Source of the DNA: JBQTKD01 sp963703165
Lineage (GTDB): Bacteria; Actinomycetota; Actinomycetes; Sporichthyales; Sporichthyaceae
Direction of reading: 5' to 3'
NCBI GenBank assembly: GCA_963703165.1
Contig: OY969798.1
Span: 992,001 to 1,056,000 of the forward strand
Length of the DNA: 64,000 nucleotides
The notes under the pieces were generated by a model. That model did not search any database. It worked only from the letters and a program-made list of their open reading frames with translations, and was not told the DNA's origin. Shown in pieces: positions 6,804 to 14,571 of the stretch. The position numbers were made by a program, and so were the translations under genes. Positions within the stretch are counted from its first letter, which is position 1. Every line of letters starts with the position of its first letter.

Positions 6804-8912
6804 ATGTGCGCGATGTCCGCCGAACGCGCACTGCCGGATCCCGGCAGCCCCACGCCCCTGGGCGCGACCCACGACGGTGACCGTGGCGGAGTCAATTTCG
6901 CCCTGTGGTCGGCGGCGGCCGAGTCGGTGACCCTGTGCCTGCTCGACGACGACGGCATCGAACGTGATCGCGTCGAGCTGGCGGACCGCACCCACCATGT
7001 GTGGCACGGCTTCGTGCCGGGCGTGGGGCCGGGGCAGCGCTATGGCTATCGGGTCCACGGCCCGTGGGATCCCGCCCGTGGCGCGCGGTTCAATGCCGCG
7101 AAGTTGCTTCTCGACCCCTACGCCCGGGCGGTCACGGGCACGTGGTCGATGGACCCGTCGACCTACGGACATGTCTTCGGCGGAAGCGACCTGACGCGTG
7201 ACCCACGGGACTCGGCCGCGCACGTCCCGCACGGTCTGGTGGTCGGCGACATTGCCGTCGACACCGGGGTGCGCCCTGACCGGGCCTGGACCGACACGGT
7301 CATCTATGAACTGCACGTGCGCGGGTTCACCGCGGCTCACCCGGCCGTGCCGGAGGCGTTGCGTGGCACGTACGCGGGACTCGCGCATCCCGCGGTGCTG
7401 GAGTACCTGACCGACCTGGGCGTCACCGCCGTCGAACTTCTGCCGCTGCATCAGTTCGTGTCCGAGGAGCACCTGCAGCTGCGGGGCAAGGCCAACTTCT
7501 GGGGCTACAACACGATCGGCTTCTTCGCCCCGCACGGCGCCTACGCCGCGAGCGGGGACCGGGGCGAGCAGGTCTCGGAGTTCAGGTCGATGGTCGCTGC
7601 ACTGCACGGCGCCGGTCTGGAGGTGATCCTCGACGTCGTCTACAACCACACGGCGGAGGGCAACGAGACCGGACCCACGCTGAGCTTCCGGGGCATCGAC
7701 AACGCCGCTTACTACCGGCTGCGCGGCGGCCGGCGCTACGACGACGTGACCGGCTGCGGCGACACCCTGGATGCGCGGCAACTACAGGTCGTGGCGCTGA
7801 TCGCCGACTCGTTGCGGTACTGGGTCACCGAGATGGGCGTCGACGGCTTCCGCTTCGATCTGACCCCTGCCCTCCTGCGCGGGGATCGCGGCGTGACCCC
7901 ACGCGCGGCATTGCTGGCGGTGCTGGCCCAGGATCCGGTCCTGCGCGGGGTCAAGTTGATCGCCGAACCCTGGGACCTCGGGCCGGGCGGCTACGTACTC
8001 GGCGGATTCCCTCCCCCGTGGGCGGAGTGGAACGACCGGTTCCGCGGCACCGTGCGGGACTTCTGGCGGCGGGGGGCATCCGGGGTCAGCGACCTCGCCT
8101 CTCGCGTGTCCGGATCCTCGGACCTGTTCAACCGACCCGGCCGTGGCCCGACGGCATCGGTCAACTTCGTCACCGCGCACGACGGTTTCACCCTCCACGA
8201 CCTGGTGACCTACTCCCGCAAGCACAATGCCGCCAACGGCGAGGGCAACCGCGACGGGACCGACGACAACCGCTCGGACAACCACGGGCTCGAGGGCGAG
8301 ACCACCGACCCCGAGGTTCGTCGGCTGAGGGAGCGTCAGGTACGCAACCTGATCACGACGTTGCTGCTGTCCCTCGGCGTACCGATGCTCCTGGCCGGGG
8401 ACGAGCGCGGCCGGACCCAGCGGGGCAACAACAACGCCTATTGCCTCGACGACCCGACGACCTGGGTGGACTGGACGCCGACGGCAACCGCGGAGGCCCT
8501 GGCCGGCTTCACCCGAGCGGTACTCCGCCTGCGCGCCGAACACCCGGTCTTCCGTGCGGACATCTTCCTGACCGGCGCCCCGGCCGGCGACGCGCAACGT
8601 CCCGACGTGGACTGGATCGGCCCGGACGGGACTTCGCTCGAGCCACCGGCCTGGAACGACCCGGACCTACGCACCCTCGGCATGCTCCGCACCGGGACGC
8701 CGGACAGCTTCCTGCTCCTGCTGCACGCGGGCCTCGAGGCGGACAAGTTCACCCTCCCCGCTCTGACCTGGGCCCGCGGCTACCGGCAGGTGCTCACCAC
8801 CGTCGGCGAACCGGACGGCCTGCGACCCGGACCTGAGCTGCGTCCGGGGAGCACGGTCGAGCTTGCACCGCGCTCCGTCGTGCTGCTGACGGTGGTCGCC
8901 ATCACGCGCTGA
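6804..8912 (+). CDS. glgX: Glycogen debranching enzyme GlgX
   Basis: A 702-residue GH13_11 isoamylase-type debranching enzyme that hydrolyses alpha-1,6 branches of phosphorylase-limit glycogen. An N-terminal CBM48 domain (GATHDGDRGGVNFALWS) precedes the (beta/alpha)8 barrel. Catalytic positions are visible: DVVYNHTAEGN (D277), DGFRFDL (nucleophile D352), IAEPWDLG (acid/base E388) and TAHDGFTLHDLV (D460). Start chosen at ATG 6804; ATG 6813 is an equal alternative, and the frame open further upstream lacks homology. It is divergent from the enoyl-CoA hydratase gene (85-base gap). It complements glgP at 14560 for glycogen breakdown. Confidence 0.95.
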   Translation: MCAMSAERALPDPGSPTPLGATHDGDRGGVNFALWSAAAESVTLCLLDDDGIERDRVELADRTHHVWHGFVPGVGPGQRYGYRVHGPWDPARGARFNAAKLLLDPYARAVTGTWSMDPSTYGHVFGGSDLTRDPRDSAAHVPHGLVVGDIAVDTGVRPDRAWTDTVIYELHVRGFTAAHPAVPEALRGTYAGLAHPAVLEYLTDLGVTAVELLPLHQFVSEEHLQLRGKANFWGYNTIGFFAPHGAYAASGDRGEQVSEFRSMVAALHGAGLEVILDVVYNHTAEGNETGPTLSFRGIDNAAYYRLRGGRRYDDVTGCGDTLDARQLQVVALIADSLRYWVTEMGVDGFRFDLTPALLRGDRGVTPRAALLAVLAQDPVLRGVKLIAEPWDLGPGGYVLGGFPPPWAEWNDRFRGTVRDFWRRGASGVSDLASRVSGSSDLFNRPGRGPTASVNFVTAHDGFTLHDLVTYSRKHNAANGEGNRDGTDDNRSDNHGLEGETTDPEVRRLRERQVRNLITTLLLSLGVPMLLAGDERGRTQRGNNNAYCLDDPTTWVDWTPTATAEALAGFTRAVLRLRAEHPVFRADIFLTGAPAGDAQRPDVDWIGPDGTSLEPPAWNDPDLRTLGMLRTGTPDSFLLLLHAGLEADKFTLPALTWARGYRQVLTTVGEPDGLRPGPELRPGSTVELAPRSVVLLTVVAITR

Positions 8913-8968
8913 GACCTATCTCACACCGTGGTCCGGCGCACCGGGGCTGTCCGACCCGTTCCCCAGCC

Positions 8969-10258
8969 ATGGGAACTGCGCAACGTCGAGGGACCGTGCT
9001 GCGTCGATGGGCAACGCCGGCAGCGGCCGCTGTCCTGATCGCGGGCCTGAGCGCCTGCGGCGGTGACGACGAGCCTGAGGCCGCCGCGCCCGTGGTCACC
9101 ACCGCACCGACGTCCACCACCGAGGCGACGCCCGCGACCACGACCCTCAAGCCGGTCGCCTACGCCGATCCGTTCCTCGGTGCCCGGGCCGCCGCCGCGC
9201 ACATGCCGGACACCGCGGCAGCCCTGGCGGCCGGCTTCGCCACGTCGGCGAAGGCCACCGGGTCCGACACCGCCGCGGCGGAACTCGGCGGGCAGCTGCA
9301 GCACCTGCTCACGGAGTACGTGTTCCTCTCGATGTTGGCGATGGAGATCGAGCTGGTGAAGCCGGACGACCCGGCGAATGCCGACGCGATCGCCCAGGTC
9401 GACAAGAACGCGGTCGCGTTGGCGGACACCATCGGCAAGGTCGCCACCTCGGCGCAGCGCTCGGAGTTCCTCACCGGGTGGCGCAAGCAGGCCAAGGCGA
9501 TGATCGACTCCGCCATCTCCAACGACTCAACGGTCGACGATCCCGCGTCGGAGGTGTTGGCGGACTACCCGAAGCAGGCCGCGACGTTGCTCGGCAAGAT
9601 CAGCGACGGCGAGTTGGACACCACGAAGTTCGCCACGGCGCTGGGCGAGCAGCTGGACGGGTTGTCGGCGGCGCAGCGGTCGGTGAAGAACAAGGAGGAC
9701 GTCGGCTTCCGCAACCTGTACCGCGTGGCCGACGGGATGAGCACGGTCGCGGGCACCCTGACCGAGGCACTTGCCGAGGGCGGTGACCTGGCGGGCGATC
9801 CGAAGTCCGTCGGAGCGACCGCCCGCGCCAAGTTGTCCCACCTGCTCACCGCGCACGTGTACCTCGCGACCACCGCGGTGCTCGTGGAGTACAGCCCGCT
9901 GGGTGTTCTCGAGGTCCAGTCGGGCAGCAGCGTCGCCTCGGCGCTCGGCGGCAACTCCACCGACATCACCGACGCGATCGGTGCGCTGGCGCCGGACTTC
10001 CGGGCCCCCTTCGACCAGTCCTGGGCCGTGCACGTCAACGACATCCTCGATTACGGCAAGGCCGCGAAGGCCAAGGACAGCGCGGCCCAGACCCGGGACC
10101 TGGCCTCGCTGGAGAGCTACCGGACCGCTGCCGGGAAACTGCTGGCCGAGGCGAGCGAGGGCGGTCTCAAGGCGGCTGCGGTGGCCAAGGCCTTCGAGAC
10201 GCACATCGAGTCTTTGATCGGCACGGTCGACGCCCTCGCGGAGCGGATGATCGACTGA
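8969..10258 (+). CDS. Lipoprotein with duplicated helical domain
   Basis: A 429-residue putative lipoprotein: a basic N-terminus, hydrophobic stretch and lipobox LSAC (Cys at about residue 30), then an acidic/Thr-rich linker. The rest is predicted mostly helical and internally duplicated: LQHLLTEYVFLSMLAMEIE (about 105-125) matches LSHLLTAHVYLATTAVLVEY (about 285-310), each followed by a similar segment ending in a W-containing helix. From memory this resembles actinobacterial proteins sometimes mislabelled copper amine oxidase; no catalytic motif is visible. Function unknown. It follows glgX by 56 bases. Confidence 0.7.
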   Translation: MGTAQRRGTVLRRWATPAAAAVLIAGLSACGGDDEPEAAAPVVTTAPTSTTEATPATTTLKPVAYADPFLGARAAAAHMPDTAAALAAGFATSAKATGSDTAAAELGGQLQHLLTEYVFLSMLAMEIELVKPDDPANADAIAQVDKNAVALADTIGKVATSAQRSEFLTGWRKQAKAMIDSAISNDSTVDDPASEVLADYPKQAATLLGKISDGELDTTKFATALGEQLDGLSAAQRSVKNKEDVGFRNLYRVADGMSTVAGTLTEALAEGGDLAGDPKSVGATARAKLSHLLTAHVYLATTAVLVEYSPLGVLEVQSGSSVASALGGNSTDITDAIGALAPDFRAPFDQSWAVHVNDILDYGKAAKAKDSAAQTRDLASLESYRTAAGKLLAEASEGGLKAAAVAKAFETHIESLIGTVDALAERMID

Positions 10259-10338
10259 GCTGAGGGCCAGGCCCTGGTGCGCCCCAAGAGCCTGGAAACT
10301 GCCTGTGCCGTGGGCGTGCGGAATTCATACTCGCCGTC

Positions 10339-10680
10339 GTGACCCTGCGCGCCGGTGAGCCGACCACTGCTTCGCGACCCGCCCTGCGCCACGGACTGCT
10401 CGCGGCCACCCTGTTGTGCGGCCTGCTCACCGTCGCGGCGGGCGCCGCCGCTCTGCTGGCCAGCGTCGAGAATCGGCGCGAACCGGGCTGGCGCTGCGAC
10501 GCGAGCGGCGACGAGGCGGCCTACAGCAGCTGCCTGGAGCAGGCTCCGTTGGCGACGCCGTTCCAGATGCACGCGGGCCTGTGGACCACCACGCTCGCCT
10601 CGGCGATCTGCGCCATGGTGCTGGTGACCGCGCTGCTGGCCCAGACCCGACGACGCGCCCGGGCCGGCCAGGTCAACTGA
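10339..10680 (+). CDS. Small two-helix membrane protein
   Basis: A 113-residue protein with two predicted membrane helices (about 20-42 and 82-102) and an external loop of about 40 residues carrying a cysteine pair (WRCDASGDEAAYSSCLEQA), probably disulfide-bonded. The C-terminus is basic (RRRARAGQ). It begins with GTG at 10339-10341. No family recognised. The gene sits alone between the lipoprotein and a peptidoglycan-binding protein. Confidence 0.55.
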   Translation: MTLRAGEPTTASRPALRHGLLAATLLCGLLTVAAGAAALLASVENRREPGWRCDASGDEAAYSSCLEQAPLATPFQMHAGLWTTTLASAICAMVLVTALLAQTRRRARAGQVN

Positions 10681-10754
10681 AGGTATGGACTGAGAGAACC
10701 AACTGCGCAAATCCGACGTACCTGTCATTGACGGTTCGCTCGGGGGAGGTACAG

Positions 10755-11204
10755 ATGCGCGTGTTGGAGGCGTCCCGCACTCATCTGGTGGTCGGGGCGG
10801 CAGCAACCGTCCTGGTGGCCGGTGGGGTGATCAGTGCGATCCCCGCCGCGGCCGCGCCCGAGGGCACGCTGTGCCCCGTCACGCAGATGGAGAAAGTGTG
10901 GGGCGGCACAGAGCAGGACGCCTGGACCCTGGAGCAGTGCGGCGACCTCGCGGCTCGCTACGACCACCTCTTCCACCCCGGCGAGATGCTCACCCGGGCG
11001 TTGGACGGTAGCTACGTCGAGAACGTCGTGATCGTGCAGTTGCGGCTGCGGGACTTGAAGTACCGGCCGATGGTCGTCGACGGGTCCTTCGGGCCCCAGA
11101 CCGAGGCCGCGGTCACGCGCTATCAGCGCGACCGCCGCCTGGTCGTCGACGGCAAGGTCGGCGAGCAGGCCTGGCGCGCGTTGTTCGGCCTCGGCCCCGC
11201 CTGA
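10755..11204 (+). CDS. Secreted peptidoglycan-binding domain protein
   Basis: A 149-residue exported protein. Residues 1-35 form a signal peptide ending in AAAA. The C-terminal half is a PG_binding_1 domain: VVIVQLRLRDLKY, VDGSFGPQTEAAVTRYQ, VVDGKVGEQAWRALF. Such domains bind peptidoglycan in cell-wall hydrolases; no catalytic domain is fused here, so it may act as a wall-targeted binding protein. The ATG at 10755 is chosen for the strong GGGGGAGGT site ahead of it; the longer upstream frame is not coding. The N-terminal mature part (about 36-80) has two cysteines. Confidence 0.8.
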   Translation: MRVLEASRTHLVVGAAATVLVAGGVISAIPAAAAPEGTLCPVTQMEKVWGGTEQDAWTLEQCGDLAARYDHLFHPGEMLTRALDGSYVENVVIVQLRLRDLKYRPMVVDGSFGPQTEAAVTRYQRDRRLVVDGKVGEQAWRALFGLGPA

Positions 11205-11364
11205 CCCTGGGCCGCGCCCCGGACAAACCCGACAAACACTCCCGTCCGGGCGACGAGGTGTGCGACACCCCCGCCGGAGATGTGGCATTCGGCGGTGCGG
11301 GACGGCTCGGTGAGGCAGGCTGTGCCCCGACCGTGATGATCTTGGAGATCGACGCCGCCTGCCA

Positions 11365-14300
11365 ATGACCCCACCCATCGCTTCCACCGAGCTGCCGCCC
11401 CGGCTCGGGCCGTACATGCTCGGCCCGGTGCTCGGAGTAGGCGGTTCCGCAGTCGTGGTCCGTGCCCGCGATCCGCGGTACGACGTCGACGTCGCGATCA
11501 AGTTGTTGCGAGTGGCCGATCCGGAACTCGGGGCCTGTTTTCTGCGCGAGGGTCGACTGCTGCGCCAGGTCGCCCACCCGGCCGTCGTCACCGTGCATGA
11601 CCTCGGGCAGACCCCGGACGGGCGTCCGTACCTGGTGATGGACCTGGCCCAGGACTGTCTCACCGACCGGCTGCGCCGGCTCACGCCGCCGGCCGATCCG
11701 GCCACGCTGACCAGGGTGATCGCGGCACTGGCCGATGGGCTCGGCGCGCTGCACGCCCTCGGCATCGTGCACCGCGACGTGAAGCCCGCGAACCTGTTGT
11801 TGATCTCCGAGGCGTGGGCCGTCGAACTGAGCCCGGGCACGCTCGTCGGGGAGGACGAGCGCATCGTGCTCGGCGATCTCGGTTTCGCCGACGGCGGCGC
11901 CTCCGGCTTCCGCGCACCGGAGCAGCGCGAGCTGGGCAGGGGCGTCGACGCGCGGGCCGACGTCTACGGGGCCACTGCCGTGCTGTGGACACTGATCACC
12001 GGACGGATGCCACCCACTCCACAGGCGCTCGGCGTCGAGGTGCAGTCGGTTCCGATCGGCTGGCGCGAATTCCTGCGCACCGGTATGCATTCTGACGCCG
12101 AATCACGTTTTTCGGATATCGCTAGCTGGGCGCAAGCAGCCCGGGACGTGCTCGGGGTGCGTTCGCCCGTCGATGCCGGTCCGAAGCGCGTCCTGGTGCC
12201 CGGGGCGGACGTCGTCCCCTACAGGGGACTGGCTGCGTTCCAGCCCGTGGATGCGCCGTTCCTCTTCGGCCGGACCGAACTGATCGATCGCCTGGTCGCC
12301 CGCCTGGCTCTGCATTCTGTGCTGGTCATTGCCGGCGCGTCGGGCAGCGGGAAGTCCTCCCTGGTGCGCGCCGGGCTCATCCCGCGCCTCGAGGCCGGCG
12401 CCCTGCCCGGCAGCGCGGACATGCCGACCTGCCTGCTCACCCCGGGCGATCGCCCGTTGCAAGCGCTTACCGACCACCTGGTCGCAGCCGGGGCGGCACA
12501 CCTGACCGTCGACCAACTGCGTACCGCCCCCGCCGCGGCCGTGAGCACGCTGCCGCGGCCGGTGCTCCTGGTCGTCGACCAGTTCGAGGAGCTCTTCGCG
12601 CTGTGCGCGGACCCCGACGAGCAGGACGCGTTCCTCGCCGTCCTGGCCGCCCTGACCGCCCTGACCGACGGCAGCGTCCCGCGCGCCCGGATCGTGCTCG
12701 CGGTCCGCGCCGACTTCTACGCCGTGTGCGCCACCCGGCCGTGGTTGGCCGCAGCGGTCAACAACAACCAGGTGCTCGTCCAGCCCATGAGCCGGGCCGA
12801 CCTGCGCGAGGCCGTCGACGGTCCCGCACAGTTGGTCGGCCTGCACCTGCAGGACGGTCTGGCCGAAAGACTTCTTTCCGACACCGGCGACGCCCCCGGG
12901 GCCCTCCCCCTGTTCGCGCACGCCCTCGCGCAGACCTGGCGGCGGCGCGAGGCGGGCGTGCTGACCCTGGCCGGCTACGAGGCGGCCGGCGGTGTGGCCA
13001 GTGCGGTGCAGCGCAGCGCGGAGCAGGTGTGGTCCGGCCTGGCCGAGTCCGACCAGGCGATGGCGCGACGGTTGCTGCTGCGCCTCGTCCAGCCGGGCGA
13101 CGGGACCCCGGAGACCCGGCGCGCGCTGGACTGGAACGAACTGACCACCACTCAGCGCGAGACGCTGGGTGCCTTCGTCGCCGCAGGTCTGCTGACCCTC
13201 GACACCGACGGTGTCCGGTTCGCTCACGAGGCGGTGCTGCGGTCCTGGGATCGCCTGATCGGGTGGTTGACCGAGAGCCGCGAGGAACTGCGGGTCGGAC
13301 GCCACATGGAGCAGGCCGCCGCGGAGTGGGACCGACACGGACGACGGCCGGATCAGTTGCTGTCCGGGATGGCACTGGCGGCAGCGATGGATTGGCGCGA
13401 TCGGCAGCGCGGCGACATCTCCTACCAGGTGGCCACGTTCCTCACCGAGGCCGAGTCCGCACAGGCGCAGGAACAAGAACGCCACCAGGACACCCTCGAT
13501 CATGCCGCTCGAAAGCGCCGGCGGGTGCTGGTCGGGCTGAGTGCGGTGACCGTTCTCTCGCTGGGAGTGGCGGCTCTGGCCGGGATCGGACTGGGCTCGC
13601 GGGACGACGCGCAACTGACCGGCGGTGCCGCGACCACGGTGACGGAACAGGCCCCGCCGGCACCGGTGGCAGCAGTACCCACGGTCGCGGTCGCGCCGAC
13701 GGCATTGACCCGACTCGCCGACCTCCGGCATTCCGGGGGCGTACTGGCGGCCGCCGGCGACGGAACGGCCCTGGCGGTCGGGTTCGCCGACGGCAGCGTG
13801 CGAGTGCTGGATGCAGTCACCGGCGCCGAGCGCGCGGTGTTGCGCGGTGCGGACGACGTCGCGATCGGCGCGGTGACGTTCCTCGGGACGGACCGCGTCG
13901 TGGCGGGCGACGCCGACGGGACCCTGCGGGTCTGGTCGACCGACGGGACCCTGGTGGCCGAGCGTCGCGCCGCCCATCGCGGTGCGATCGGCGGCCTGGC
14001 CGCCGCCGCTGATCGTGTGCTCAGCGTCGGTCGAGACGGCATCATTCGCCTGTGGCCGAGCGATCTGACGCGACCTCAGCAGGAGGCCACGGCCGGTGGA
14101 CAGCTCACCGACGTCGCCACGGACGCCTCGGCAACGACCGTCGTCGCGGTGAGCCGGGCCGGACAGGTGACCCGCTGGCAACCGTCGACCGGAGCGACCG
14201 AGCAGAGCTCGGCACCAGGGGTGACCGCCTGGGGCGTGACGCTGGCCGGCGACACCCTGGCCATAGCGCAGGCCGACGGCGCGCTCTCGGTGTGGTCGTT

Positions 14301-14571
14301 GGGCCGGAGCGGCTCGGCGCTGCGGTGGGAACGCAACGAGAACCTCGGCGGAGCCAACGATGTCGCGGTCGCCGGACCAGGCCTGCTGGTGACCGCTGCC
14401 GGTGACGGCCAACTGCGATTCTGGGATGCCCTCACCGGCAGCCCTGTGCGCACGCTGACCGCCGGCGGCGCGGGGCTGCGCCAGGTCGCGACAGCGCCGG
14501 ACGGCACGGTCTGGACGGTCGACCGCGACGGCTCGGTATTCCGAGCCGCCGGGGCGACCTCAGCGCAGTAG
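11365..14571 (+). CDS. Ser/Thr kinase - nSTAND NTPase - TM - beta-propeller receptor
   Basis: A 1068-residue four-part protein. Residues 13-270: protein kinase with glycine loop GVGGSAVV, lysine K46 (VAIK), HRDVKPAN (136-143, D138) and a DLG triad at 171-173 in place of DFG. Residues 288-700: STAND-type NTPase with Walker A GASGSGKSS (324-332) and Walker B LLVVDQFEELF (401-411), then helical repeats. Residues 721-743: one membrane helix after RKRRR. Residues about 780-1066: seven repeats ending in DGTLRVW-like motifs, a seven-bladed WD40 propeller predicted outside the membrane. It probably couples an external or membrane signal to phosphorylation. The stop overlaps the convergent glgP stop by 12 bases. 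Confidence 0.88.
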   Translation: MTPPIASTELPPRLGPYMLGPVLGVGGSAVVVRARDPRYDVDVAIKLLRVADPELGACFLREGRLLRQVAHPAVVTVHDLGQTPDGRPYLVMDLAQDCLTDRLRRLTPPADPATLTRVIAALADGLGALHALGIVHRDVKPANLLLISEAWAVELSPGTLVGEDERIVLGDLGFADGGASGFRAPEQRELGRGVDARADVYGATAVLWTLITGRMPPTPQALGVEVQSVPIGWREFLRTGMHSDAESRFSDIASWAQAARDVLGVRSPVDAGPKRVLVPGADVVPYRGLAAFQPVDAPFLFGRTELIDRLVARLALHSVLVIAGASGSGKSSLVRAGLIPRLEAGALPGSADMPTCLLTPGDRPLQALTDHLVAAGAAHLTVDQLRTAPAAAVSTLPRPVLLVVDQFEELFALCADPDEQDAFLAVLAALTALTDGSVPRARIVLAVRADFYAVCATRPWLAAAVNNNQVLVQPMSRADLREAVDGPAQLVGLHLQDGLAERLLSDTGDAPGALPLFAHALAQTWRRREAGVLTLAGYEAAGGVASAVQRSAEQVWSGLAESDQAMARRLLLRLVQPGDGTPETRRALDWNELTTTQRETLGAFVAAGLLTLDTDGVRFAHEAVLRSWDRLIGWLTESREELRVGRHMEQAAAEWDRHGRRPDQLLSGMALAAAMDWRDRQRGDISYQVATFLTEAESAQAQEQERHQDTLDHAARKRRRVLVGLSAVTVLSLGVAALAGIGLGSRDDAQLTGGAATTVTEQAPPAPVAAVPTVAVAPTALTRLADLRHSGGVLAAAGDGTALAVGFADGSVRVLDAVTGAERAVLRGADDVAIGAVTFLGTDRVVAGDADGTLRVWSTDGTLVAERRAAHRGAIGGLAAAADRVLSVGRDGIIRLWPSDLTRPQQEATAGGQLTDVATDASATTVVAVSRAGQVTRWQPSTGATEQSSAPGVTAWGVTLAGDTLAIAQADGALSVWSLGRSGSALRWERNENLGGANDVAVAGPGLLVTAAGDGQLRFWDALTGSPVRTLTAGGAGLRQVATAPDGTVWTVDRDGSVFRAAGATSAQ

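Noticed and set aside
10262..10275. AGGGCCAGGCCCT palindrome after the lipoprotein
   Set aside because: Only six pairs with a one-base centre; too short to call a terminator, and similar words are common at this GC.
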